A DNA stretch of 64,000 nt. Origin: Caldilineaceae bacterium. GTDB taxonomy: Bacteria > Chloroflexota > Anaerolineae > Caldilineales > Caldilineaceae. The stretch lies in NCBI GenBank assembly GCA_022824025.1, contig JAJEBF010000021.1:62001-126000 (forward strand). The letters run 5' to 3'. The translations under genes were made by a program, and so were the position numbers. The notes beneath the pieces were generated by a model. The model did not search any database. It had not been told where the DNA came from and saw nothing but the letters and a program-made list of their open reading frames with translations. Shown here piece by piece: positions 55,179-63,710 of the stretch. Numbering within the stretch: the first letter of the stretch is position 1; each line of letters opens with the position of its first letter.

Positions 55179-56102
55179 ATGATCATTGATGCCCACTGCC
55201 ATATATTCCCGCGTATCCATGGCCTGAACGCGGCCGGCCCCACGAGAGGCCTGGGATTTGGGAAGGCAATGGTCGGCGAGAATGAGGTTCAGATAACGCC
55301 CCCTTTGGGGGAAGGGCTCGCCTATTCTCCGGAGCAACTCCTGGCCACTTTGAACTGGGCCGGAGTAGATAGAGCGGTCCTGCTGCAGGGGCCGCTCTAC
55401 GGAGAGTGCAACCAATACGTTGACGACGCGCTCCAACGTCATCCAGACCGGCTTGCGGGGGCCGCCTACTTTGACCCGTGGAGCGCCAACTGCCTTCAGA
55501 CCTTCGAGGCTACGCTGGCATCGCGCGCTTTCTGCGCCGTAAAACTGGAGTGCTCAGAACCTTCAGGGTTGTTCGGCATTCACCCGCACGCGCGGCTTGA
55601 CGCGTCCGAGCTTTGCTGGCTCTGGGAGGAACTTGAAGTGCGGGGTCTGATCCTGGTTCTTGACCTGGGCGGAATCGGCAGCCGCTCCTACCAGACCGAG
55701 GCGGTGCGCAACATCGCCCAAAGGCACCCCAAGCTGCGAATCGTGATCGCCCATCTTGGTCAACCGAGACCTGACGCGGAGGCAGACCCGAATCAGTGGG
55801 AACTTTGGGAGGCGCAGATCGATTTAGGTCTGCTGGACAACGTCTGGTTCGATTGCGCTTCGCTGGTAGCCTTCGTCCATGAGGAAGGCTACCCATTCCC
55901 CAGCGTAGAACGCTATCTGCGGCTGGCGACCGAGCGCATCGGCGCCGGCAGAATAATGTGGGGCACGGACCAGCCAGGAACACTGGTCCACGCGACCTAT
56001 CGTCAGTATGTAGAGTTGGCGAAAATCCACACAGCTTTTCTTTCTCCTTGCGAACAGGCTCTTGTTCTGGGAGAGACGGCGCAACACGTATACGGCTTAT
56101 GA
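55179..56102 (+). CDS. Amidohydrolase-2 family metal hydrolase/decarboxylase
   Basis: A 307-residue amidohydrolase opening with MIIDAHCHIFPR (metal histidines 6 and 8), a mid IVIAHLGQPRPDA histidine, and a late MWGTDQP aspartate. This is the ACMSD/lactonase group that decarboxylates or opens lactones. The start at 55179 has AAGG 8 bases upstream. It sits 58 bases after the dehydrogenase; a lactone-hydrolysis step after oxidation would make sense but is not shown. Confidence 0.88.
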   Translation: MIIDAHCHIFPRIHGLNAAGPTRGLGFGKAMVGENEVQITPPLGEGLAYSPEQLLATLNWAGVDRAVLLQGPLYGECNQYVDDALQRHPDRLAGAAYFDPWSANCLQTFEATLASRAFCAVKLECSEPSGLFGIHPHARLDASELCWLWEELEVRGLILVLDLGGIGSRSYQTEAVRNIAQRHPKLRIVIAHLGQPRPDAEADPNQWELWEAQIDLGLLDNVWFDCASLVAFVHEEGYPFPSVERYLRLATERIGAGRIMWGTDQPGTLVHATYRQYVELAKIHTAFLSPCEQALVLGETAQHVYGL

Positions 56103-56185
56103 GGAACCCGGTACCGTGCCGGTCGACAAGTTAAGGTATAGACAAACAGCCATGTTGTTACTTTGATTCCCGCGGAGGTTAACCG

Positions 56186-56548
56186 ATGCCAGGACAGCCA
56201 CTCACGCAACAGTTGGAGTCTTGTATTGAGGCTTTTCAAGAGGGAACGCTCAAGGTGGAGGCGCTGCAGGACGCGCTTGCCACCGCCCAACGTGTGGTCT
56301 CAAAAACCCAGGATATCCTTTACCTGCAAGCGGCGAGCACCTCTCTGACCAGCCAGGTGCACGGAATGTTGCTGATGCAGGATGGCGAAATTTCGGAGGA
56401 AGTTCCCGACGCAGGGGACTGGCCGTATCAAACAGTGCTGGAGGCCGTTCGGGACGGGTGGAGGATTATCCAGTTTCCAAACCTGGCGCTGCTTCTGGAT
56501 GAGAAAAAGACGTACGGACTCGGTTGCGAGTTCATTCTTGAAAGGTGA
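56186..56548 (+). CDS. Unknown 120-residue protein
   Basis: A soluble helical protein: residues 1-60 form a likely coiled coil (CIEAFQEGTLKVEALQDALA), and the rest is mixed with DWPYQTVLEAVRDGWRIIQF and a short YGLGCEFILE strand at the end. GGAGG lies 8 bases before ATG 56186. Its end meets the start of the oxygenase gene (GTGA at 56545 is one possible start), suggesting coupling. I recognise no family; the DGWRIIQFPN segment resembles a small beta-hairpin module seen in accessory proteins, but this is weak. Confidence 0.65.
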   Translation: MPGQPLTQQLESCIEAFQEGTLKVEALQDALATAQRVVSKTQDILYLQAASTSLTSQVHGMLLMQDGEISEEVPDAGDWPYQTVLEAVRDGWRIIQFPNLALLLDEKKTYGLGCEFILER

Positions 56549-56583
56549 ACCGCCAACCCACGACGATGAGGGGGAAGGGAAAC

Positions 56584-57339
56584 GTGAGCGTACAAGAGGC
56601 CATCGACCACCTGGACCTGTTCGGTTACTGCGTATTGGAAAATGCGATCCCGGAAGAACAAGCAGACCGAATGGCGGAGCAGCTGTTTGCATTGCATGAA
56701 GACCCTGAGAACCGCAAGTACTTCCAGGATCCAGACGACGATCTTTACCAGACCCTGTTTGGGCTGCTGAACCTTGATGAGGCGAGTTGGGCCTGCGCGG
56801 CCCATCCGGATGTTCTGGCGGTGGTCAGGCACTTCCTGGGGGAGGACATTCGCCTGGCAGAGGCTTGCTCCAAGTGGGTCAAACCTGGCGCGCCGGCAGG
56901 GGGCGTGCATACGGACTCGGCCCAGGATCTTCCCGATCTTCTGCCCGACACGCCGTGGATGATCAATTCGATCTGGATGATTACGGACTTTTCCGAAGAG
57001 ATCGGGGCCACACGCATCATGCCGACCAGTCATCGCTTGCGCCGCAGACCCCCAAGAGGCATGAAAGCGGACGACAGACGGCTTTTGCCAATCACCGGTC
57101 GGCGCGGTTCAGTTTTCTTGTGGCACGGAGGCGTATGGCACGCCAATGGCGCCAACACAACGATAGACCATCACAGAATGGCGCTTAACATCGCCTACTA
57201 TCCGCCCTGGTGGAATCTGGCGCGTGAAGGAGGCCATCAGCCTGTGTGGCCCGAGACATACGACCGCATGCCTCCTGCGCTGCAGAGGCTGACCCGGACC
57301 AGGGTCGCACGCGATCGCGGGGAGATTTACGAGCGCTGA
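56584..57339 (+). CDS. Phytanoyl-CoA dioxygenase (PhyH) family protein
   Basis: About 251 residues. The Fe(II) triad is H109-x-D111 (GGVHTDSAQ) and H186 (VWHANGAN), and R198 is placed for 2-oxoglutarate. The second conserved SH (PTSH) is also present. The start is chosen at GTG 56584, directly after a GGGGGAAGGGA ribosome site; ATG 56566 and GTG 56545 are in frame and would add 6 or 13 residues. It follows the unknown 120-residue gene and precedes a second oxygenase of the same fold, so the pathway probably has two hydroxylation steps. Confidence 0.85.
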   Translation: MSVQEAIDHLDLFGYCVLENAIPEEQADRMAEQLFALHEDPENRKYFQDPDDDLYQTLFGLLNLDEASWACAAHPDVLAVVRHFLGEDIRLAEACSKWVKPGAPAGGVHTDSAQDLPDLLPDTPWMINSIWMITDFSEEIGATRIMPTSHRLRRRPPRGMKADDRRLLPITGRRGSVFLWHGGVWHANGANTTIDHHRMALNIAYYPPWWNLAREGGHQPVWPETYDRMPPALQRLTRTRVARDRGEIYER

Positions 57340-57419
57340 GTCGCTTTTTGACGTGCAGCCAAGTTCGAACAGTGCGCTTCCCCGCCATTCCCAGTACAGG
57401 CCAAAGGAGATAGAAGTCT

Positions 57420-58244
57420 ATGAAAACACACTCTTGCCGACCGGGACTGAAAGATTCGCAGGTACTTGAATTCTGCAAACAGGGCTTCATGGTATTCGAG
57501 GGGGTGGTGCCGGATGAGATCAATCGCCGCGCCGTCGACTTTCTGGACCGTTGCCCTGGGCATGAACCGACGGAAATACTGGAGGAGGACTGGTTTGTCG
57601 AGAATGTGATTCTGAATGAACAGGCGGCGGGGGCGGTTCGCTCTCTCCTGGGCCAGAATTTCGGCTTGCCAATACTCATGAGCAATCACCGAGTCCAGTG
57701 CCCCTCGCCGGCTCAGAACTGGCATCGCGACGGCAACTCCAAGCACGGTCCGGCGCTCAACTACCTCCAGGTCTTTTACTATCCCGAAGATTGTCCGATC
57801 GAGTTGGGCCCGACCGAGCTGTTGCCCGGCTCCCACTTTCTGTTCTCTCTGTCCAGACAGATGGGCCACTACGGAGGGATTCGGGGCGCCTACCGCGCGG
57901 CCGCGCCCGCAGGAACGATTTTTCTCACCGTCTATTCGATCTGGCACCGCCGCTCCCCAGCTCCAGGAACCGGGTTGCGCAATCTTCTCAAATACAACTA
58001 CTGGCGAACGGAGTCGCCGCACCGGGACTGGATTCGCGAGCCTGGCTTTGACATTGCGAGCGCGAACTACAAGCTACCGGACCCGACCTATCGTGAGCAG
58101 TTCCGTGACTGCAATGATGCCGCGGAAATGTTCTTCTGGCTGCTGGGCAAATCGGACACCTTTGCCGTTTCAGGCGGCCAGGGCTGGCCTCTGAATCAAC
58201 ATGTCGGAAAATATATGGGCAGCCCGTATGGTGTTCCTGAATAA
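57420..58244 (+). CDS. Phytanoyl-CoA dioxygenase (PhyH) family protein
   Basis: A 274-residue oxygenase with H102-x-D104 (NWHRDGNSK), H176 (SIWHRRSP) and the LLPGSHF segment, so the iron site looks intact. It differs strongly from the neighbour at 56584 and is not a recent duplicate. AAAGGAG lies 10 bases before ATG 57420. A Trp-rich C-terminal tail (WLLGKSDTFAVSGGQGW) may cover the substrate. Substrate unknown; it probably hydroxylates an intermediate of the imported compound. Confidence 0.85.
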   Translation: MKTHSCRPGLKDSQVLEFCKQGFMVFEGVVPDEINRRAVDFLDRCPGHEPTEILEEDWFVENVILNEQAAGAVRSLLGQNFGLPILMSNHRVQCPSPAQNWHRDGNSKHGPALNYLQVFYYPEDCPIELGPTELLPGSHFLFSLSRQMGHYGGIRGAYRAAAPAGTIFLTVYSIWHRRSPAPGTGLRNLLKYNYWRTESPHRDWIREPGFDIASANYKLPDPTYREQFRDCNDAAEMFFWLLGKSDTFAVSGGQGWPLNQHVGKYMGSPYGVPE

Positions 58245-58348
58245 AATCAGGGCGTCCAACCCAGTACGGCAAGCGACATACAGGGCATAGCGAAGAGTTC
58301 ACTGTTTTGAAAGTCAGGCTGCACGAAGAACAGGAAAGGCCTAAGTCT

Positions 58349-60097
58349 ATGGCTCGAATGCGCTGCGCCGAAGCCTTGGTAAAGGCGTTGGAGTTGGAAG
58401 GGGTCAGGTATGTTTTCGGCCATCCCGGACACGGAAACACAAATGTCCTGGATGCGATTCACGACTCTTCGCAGATTGAGTTCAAACTGACGCGCCATGA
58501 ACAGGGCGCCGCCCATATTGCCGACGGCTACGCCCGCATTTCCGGTGACATCGGCGTGTGCTGCGCCTCGGTCGGCCCGGGCCCCGCCAACATGGTGATG
58601 GGCCTTGCTTCAGCCGCAGCCGCATCCAGCCCGGTCGCGGCCATCTTTGGCGGGGTCATATCCCGCTGGGTTGGCCGGGGCCAGCTTCAGGAGACCAGCC
58701 CGTTTTACGGGCCCCCGGACCAGAGCTTTGTGCAGGTCCTGCAACCGGTTGTCAAGAAGGTGTGGCAGGTTCAGCACCCAGATCTCGTGCCCGAGGTGGT
58801 CCGCCGGGCCTGCGCCCTTTCACGCGCTGGCAATCCCGGCCCGGTCGCAATCGAAATACCGTGGGACCTCCAGGCCACTTTCCACGACTATCCCGATCTG
58901 CCCGACCCGGGCCGTTTCGGCTACGCAAGCCGCGTCCGCGCGGACGCACGCGCGATCGCCAAGGCGGCCGATGCCCTGCGCCGGGCTGCCCATCCCGTCA
59001 TCCTGGCCGGTTACGGCGCCGTTCTCGCCGGCGCGGGGCCGGAAATCCGGGAGCTGGCAGAGCTTCTCGGCGCCCCAGTCGCCACCTCCTACGCCGCCAA
59101 GGGTATCCTGCCCGAGGATCATCCGCTCAGTGTAGGGAACGTGGGCTGGCTGGGACATCCGAGCGCGCACGAGTTGATTCGCCAGCACGCCGATGTCGTC
59201 CTGGCAGTGGGCTTCAGCTTCTCCGATCTTTCGACATGTTGGTGGACGGAAGGCATGCCGTTTGTCGAGCAGAACCGGTTCATTCAGATCGACATTGACG
59301 CAAACCAGATTGGCCGTACGTATCCCGTGGAAATCGGGCTGCTGGGCGACGCCAAGGCAACGTTGCAGGAAACGCTTGCCGCCCTATCCGATAGGGAAGC
59401 CCCAAAGAGCCGGGGGGAAAACATGGAGCTCACCGCAAGCGTCAAAGCCGGCTTTCAGTTGGAACTCCCAGATGGCGAAAGCAGTGAAACGGGAATGGAG
59501 CCCTTGCGCGTGGTCGAGGCGTTACGGCGCGCCCTGCCAAGGGACCTCCTTTTTTCTCTGGATACGGGCGACCACAATCACTACTTTGGCGCGTTCTTTC
59601 CAATCTTTGCCCCCCGCCGCCTGCTCTACCCTGGCGGCTGGACGCCGATGGGCTTCGGGCCCACCTCCATCATCGGGGCAAAACTCGCCCGGCCGGACCT
59701 GCCCGCAGTATGCGTAACCGGGGACGGCGGCTTTCTGATGGTCTGCCAGGAGGTGATCACCGCGGTTGAGTGGGGGCTTCCTGTCGTGTGGGTCGTGTTC
59801 AACAACCAGACGCTTGGCGCCATCCGCGGCGGCCAGCTGGCCAGCTATGACGGCAAAGTCATCGGCACAGAGTTTCGCGAAGAGACTGATTACGCGGCAC
59901 TGGGCCGCGCCCTCGGAGCGGAAGGGCTGCGGGTCAACTGTTACCCTGAAATCGGGGACGCTCTGCGCTATGCCTTGGAGTGCGGCAAGCCGTGCGTAGT
60001 CGACATGCGCATCGCCCGGGATCCAGCGCCGCCGCCGATCGCAGGCATGTGGTTCGAACCTGAAAGAGACGAGATTCCGCCCAAGCCTCGGACCTGA
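58349..60097 (+). CDS. Thiamine-diphosphate-dependent enzyme (acetolactate synthase-like)
   Basis: A 582-residue protein with the three-domain plan of 2-oxoacid decarboxylases and carboligases. The catalytic Glu is E51 (RHEQGAAHIADGYAR). The diphosphate-binding motif starts at GDG 458-460 (CVTGDGGFLMV) and continues to VVFNNQTLG. GHPGHGN replaces the common GxPGG in the first domain. The start at 58349 is preceded by AGGAAAGG at 8 bases. Near BKACE, oxygenase and dehydrogenase genes, a C-C bond cleavage of a 2-oxo or 2-hydroxyacyl intermediate is plausible; the reaction is not assigned. Confidence 0.9.
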   Translation: MARMRCAEALVKALELEGVRYVFGHPGHGNTNVLDAIHDSSQIEFKLTRHEQGAAHIADGYARISGDIGVCCASVGPGPANMVMGLASAAAASSPVAAIFGGVISRWVGRGQLQETSPFYGPPDQSFVQVLQPVVKKVWQVQHPDLVPEVVRRACALSRAGNPGPVAIEIPWDLQATFHDYPDLPDPGRFGYASRVRADARAIAKAADALRRAAHPVILAGYGAVLAGAGPEIRELAELLGAPVATSYAAKGILPEDHPLSVGNVGWLGHPSAHELIRQHADVVLAVGFSFSDLSTCWWTEGMPFVEQNRFIQIDIDANQIGRTYPVEIGLLGDAKATLQETLAALSDREAPKSRGENMELTASVKAGFQLELPDGESSETGMEPLRVVEALRRALPRDLLFSLDTGDHNHYFGAFFPIFAPRRLLYPGGWTPMGFGPTSIIGAKLARPDLPAVCVTGDGGFLMVCQEVITAVEWGLPVVWVVFNNQTLGAIRGGQLASYDGKVIGTEFREETDYAALGRALGAEGLRVNCYPEIGDALRYALECGKPCVVDMRIARDPAPPPIAGMWFEPERDEIPPKPRT

Positions 60098-60211
60098 CAA
60101 GGCGTGCGCTCAAGGGGGCGCAATGGCCGGTCAGCCGACCGCGTAGCAGAGAATATCCCATTTCATTCGGGCCCACATGGCCCGCGACCGGGCAGAAGAG
60201 GAGAACAGAGT

Positions 60212-61180
60212 ATGCGATTGGGCAGCGGCCAATTTGTCTATGAGGAGGTCGATGGCTGGGGAGAGGTCCCTGAAGGCCGGACTATCATCGAGGCGCCGGG
60301 CGTGGCGGTGGACTCGCAGGATAGGGTGTATGTCTTCTGCCGCAGCGAACATCCTGTTATTGTCTTTGACAGAGAAGGACGGTTCCTGCGCTCTTGGGGC
60401 GAGGGGATGATAAAGCGGGCCCATGACATTATTGTTGGCCCGGATGACTCGATCTACTGTGTTGACGACTGGGGGCACGCCGTCCACAAATTCACGCCCG
60501 ACGGCGAACTCCTCATGTCAATCGAAACCGCAGACGATCCGGCAGAAACCGGGTACATTTGGGATGTCCAGAAAGAGGTGCTGCGCGCCGGTAGGCCTTT
60601 CAACTTTCCAACCGGCATCGCGCTCTCCCCGGAGGGAGCTCTATACGTGTCGGATGGGTACGGCAACGCACGCGTACACCATTTCACAGCAGAGGGCGAC
60701 CTTCTGAATTCCTGGGGCGAACCAGGGACCGGCGCAGGGCAGTTCGTCACACCGCACAACGTCTGCGTGGACAGCGAGGGCACTGTCTATGTGGCCGACA
60801 GGCAGAATCAACGCATCCAACTTTTCGATCCGCAGGGCGGTTACCTGTGCCAGTGGGACAATGTCTGGTGGCCTTGCGATATGTGCATTGACGCCGACGA
60901 CAACATGTATGTGGCCGAGGTTGGCGGCATTTTCATGGGGGAAACAAAGACGCCGGTCCTGGAGAATCCGCCGGCCCGAATCACTGTGCGCGATCTGGAC
61001 GGCAAGATTCTGAGCGAGTGGGGAATGGAAGATCCGCACGGCGCCGGCCGCTACTTCAGTCCCCACAATATCGCCTTCGATTCACGCGGCGACCTCTATG
61101 TGGGAGAGGTTGCCGTGTCGTATCCTGACGGAACAACACCCGCGGACTGGCGTGTACTCAGGAAATACGCGCGAGCCTGA
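60212..61180 (+). CDS. NHL-repeat beta-propeller protein
   Basis: A 322-residue propeller of NHL blades, each ending in a pattern such as GVAVDSQDRVYVFCRSEHPV, DIIVGPDDSIYCVDDWGH, GIALSPEGALYVSDGYGN or NVCVDSEGTVYVADRQNQRI, followed by FDP or DREG. It has no signal peptide. Related propellers act as lactonases or as the lyase half of peptidyl-amidating enzymes. ATG 60212 has an AGAGGAGA site. As the last gene of the array it may hydrolyse a lactone. Confidence 0.85.
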   Translation: MRLGSGQFVYEEVDGWGEVPEGRTIIEAPGVAVDSQDRVYVFCRSEHPVIVFDREGRFLRSWGEGMIKRAHDIIVGPDDSIYCVDDWGHAVHKFTPDGELLMSIETADDPAETGYIWDVQKEVLRAGRPFNFPTGIALSPEGALYVSDGYGNARVHHFTAEGDLLNSWGEPGTGAGQFVTPHNVCVDSEGTVYVADRQNQRIQLFDPQGGYLCQWDNVWWPCDMCIDADDNMYVAEVGGIFMGETKTPVLENPPARITVRDLDGKILSEWGMEDPHGAGRYFSPHNIAFDSRGDLYVGEVAVSYPDGTTPADWRVLRKYARA

Positions 61181-61579
61181 CATTTTGCCCCGAGAGGACC
61201 GTGCTGGCGCGCGGGACCAACATGATGTTGTCGTTTGCTTTCCTTCATTGACTCAATCGTAAACACGTCCGGGAAGACGTTGACGGATGTCGGTTGCGTA
61301 GGGTTGTCCTGACCACTTTCTAAGCGCTGCGGCGGGTCGGTTCTGTGGTAATCCCAACCGGCGTCGGGATCTGAATCGGCTCCGCACACCTTAAGCGGAC
61401 ATGTTCAGGCCGCAGGCTTCTACGCGAAGGACGCCGGCCCGGGCTAACGCGGCAGGCAGTTGGCCAACCGGGAGGACACGGGCGAACAGCTCGTCAACGA
61501 AAGTGGATGTCGTTGCGCAACAGTGGAAAAGCCGACAGCGAGAGTTTCCCATGTGCGGACGGAAGCGTTCTGCAAAGAG
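61181..61579. other. Convergent intergenic region
   Basis: About 400 bases separate the end of the NHL gene from the end of the alpha/beta hydrolase gene on the other strand. I find no convincing gene, hairpin with a T run or repeat. A 97-codon minus-strand frame here (61096-61389) has no family likeness. Confidence 0.5.
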
Positions 61580-62632
61580 TCAGCGGCTGCTCTCAGACGT
61601 TCTCTCGCTGTCGAGGCAGCGGCTATTCAACCAGTCAACCACCGCGCCGATCGGTCTCTCGCGTCCCAGATCGTTGTGCAGTTCGTGGTAGTAGCCCTCA
61701 TATAGCCTCAGATTCTTGTCCTCGGAGGCAATCCTGGCAAAAAACTCCTGTGTGGCCGTGGGGACGACGACTGCGTCGGCTAATCCTTGCATCATCAGAA
61801 TCGGAAGCTGGATTTCGCCGGCCCGTTCGCTGACCTCCTGCATTGTCTCGAAGAATTCCACCACCCAGCGGGCGCTGCGCAATGGCACGCCCAGGGAGTC
61901 GGCCATCGCAATCTGCACCTCTTCCCAATCCCGTGACAGGATGTCCAAACTTCCGCGCTGACGGAAGGTGAGTTGGGGCCGGACGCGATGGACCAGTTCC
62001 AGGATCCGCTTGAGCACCAGATTGACGAAAGAGAGATCGTGGGCTTGAATCGAAGGCGAGGAGATCACGGCCAAATCCACTGCACCCGGCGCTTCCATCA
62101 GGTATAGGAGACCGATTAGCCCACCCATTGAATGGCCGTAGAGACAGAAGGGGAGACCCGGATCGCGTTGCCGGGCAAGAGACACGACCTGGGTAATGTC
62201 GCTCAGGTAGTCGTGAAACCCTTGAACATAGCAGCGGGCGCCGCCGGACCGACCGAAGCCCTGGTGGTCGTGCGCATAGACTTTGTAGCCGGCCTGAAGC
62301 AGCGCGTTGACCAAGTGACGATAGCGTCCACCATGTTCGCCTAGCCCGTGAAGAATCAGGACAGTTCCCTGAATTGGGCCGTCCGGTTTCCACTGGTTGT
62401 AGAATATCGGGAGTCCGCTCTCACTGCGGAGATAACCTGTGGCGTGTTCTGCATTTCGCCACAATGAGTCATCCACTTCTGAGCCCGTTTTGCGATATTC
62501 CTCTTCCGTTGGGCTGAATTGAATGCCCTTACCGGATGTAGAAGGATGTAGGCTCTTCTGGCTGTTCTGGGGTTGGTGTTCGTTGTTCTGGACTGCGGGA
62601 CTATGGGCTGCCCTCTCAGCCTGGCTGTTCAT
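61580..62632 (-). CDS. Alpha/beta hydrolase (monoacylglycerol lipase-like)
   Basis: About 350 residues. The nucleophile is S168 in GHSMGG, HGLGEHGGRY is the oxyanion region of monoglyceride lipases, and GLADAVV (Asp) and YYHELHND (His) complete the triad. Before the hydrolase domain is a polar, Gln/Ser-rich N-terminal tail of about 60 residues that is probably disordered. The start is set at ATG 62632, overlapping the upstream gene by 17 bases with AGGAC at a good distance; ATG 62689 is also in frame. Confidence 0.87.
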   Translation of the reverse strand: MNSQAERAAHSPAVQNNEHQPQNSQKSLHPSTSGKGIQFSPTEEEYRKTGSEVDDSLWRNAEHATGYLRSESGLPIFYNQWKPDGPIQGTVLILHGLGEHGGRYRHLVNALLQAGYKVYAHDHQGFGRSGGARCYVQGFHDYLSDITQVVSLARQRDPGLPFCLYGHSMGGLIGLLYLMEAPGAVDLAVISSPSIQAHDLSFVNLVLKRILELVHRVRPQLTFRQRGSLDILSRDWEEVQIAMADSLGVPLRSARWVVEFFETMQEVSERAGEIQLPILMMQGLADAVVVPTATQEFFARIASEDKNLRLYEGYYHELHNDLGRERPIGAVVDWLNSRCLDSERTSESSR

Positions 62633-63710
62633 CTCCTCGTCCTGTTTTGCGCTCTTCGTTCTCTGCGGCTTGTTCGCCGGTTTCAACATCGTTGTCCTGA
62701 ACCGTGTGCGGAGCCTCCGGAGGCCAGACGGAGCCCTTGTCTCGCGTTGACGGCTGCGGTTCAGATGAATCCCCCTCTTGCGTGTCTCCCTCCAGCGCCA
62801 CCACCCAGCGTTGCCAGGGGGCCTTCTGCCAGACAAGACCCAGACTCTCTAAAGACTGACGGGCCCGGTCCATATGGGCGGCGCTGAATGTTCTCAGCCT
62901 CAAGCGGCGCGTTTTGCCCTGCAATGTCCGCGCCAGGTAGGCGATTAACTGGCGCTCCTTTTCAGTTCCCCAATGCCCGGGAGGTAGCGCGTAAAGTAGA
63001 CGCAGTTCGTCCCGCCAGCGGAACTGCTGCACAAAACCGATCTCGGCGTCTTCCTCAAGTACCAGGAAGACTTTGGACGAACGCAGCGTGCTTGAGTGGA
63101 TGGAAGCTATCATCTCCGTATCCTCATCCTCTGCGTCAGGATAGACTGCGGGCAGGAGTTCGGAAATTTTCGCCCCGGATCGGGCCGAAATCTGGGGGGC
63201 TATTCTCATGCCCTCGGGAAGGGCAGATGCTTCAGCCAAGGGCAGATCGCCAACCACCTGCGTATTTTGATAGTCGGCGGCGCCCAAGCCAAGCTCTTCA
63301 AGGACCTGGCGGACCTCCGCCTCCGAGGCAGTAGCAAATCCAAAATAAAAGTAGGGGTGGATCCCCTGGTCTTCGACGAAGTCCAGGGCCGTGTCCAGGA
63401 GGTCGGCGAATTCTTCTCGGTTTTCTTCGACATCGAGGGGCTTGAGAAAGGCCCAATCAAAGGTGCCGGCCGCATCGCCATCATATTGGATGATGACAAA
63501 TCCGTTGATACGGGCGCCCTCCGTTGCCACAAACGTATCCATCTGTTTGCCCAAAAATCTCGGCCCGAACCAGCGCATGAACAGGAATCGCCGCCACCAG
63601 CTGCCGGCAATTTCCTCCATACTGCTTACGTCACTCGTTGTGCCCGAAACGAGCAGTTTCAGGACCTCGCGGACCTGTTCAGGTGTAGCCTTCCCTATCT
63701 CAGTGACCAT
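62616..63710 (-). CDS. GNAT-like acetyltransferase family protein
   Basis: A 364-residue protein in two halves, each with GNAT-like strands, for example GARINGFVIIQYDG early and LPPGHWGTEKERQLIAYLARTLQGKTRRL late. The acetyl-CoA loop is not obvious in either half, so activity is doubtful. The last 60 residues are polar and low in complexity and overlap the next gene. The start at 63710 overlaps the Nudix stop by 11 bases. Confidence 0.6.
   Translation of the reverse strand: MVTEIGKATPEQVREVLKLLVSGTTSDVSSMEEIAGSWWRRFLFMRWFGPRFLGKQMDTFVATEGARINGFVIIQYDGDAAGTFDWAFLKPLDVEENREEFADLLDTALDFVEDQGIHPYFYFGFATASEAEVRQVLEELGLGAADYQNTQVVGDLPLAEASALPEGMRIAPQISARSGAKISELLPAVYPDAEDEDTEMIASIHSSTLRSSKVFLVLEEDAEIGFVQQFRWRDELRLLYALPPGHWGTEKERQLIAYLARTLQGKTRRLRLRTFSAAHMDRARQSLESLGLVWQKAPWQRWVVALEGDTQEGDSSEPQPSTRDKGSVWPPEAPHTVQDNDVETGEQAAENEERKTGRGDEQPG

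Noticed and set aside
61096..61389. 97-codon minus-strand gene in the convergent spacer
   Set aside because: It overlaps the NHL gene end, has no ribosome site, and its sequence resembles no family I know.
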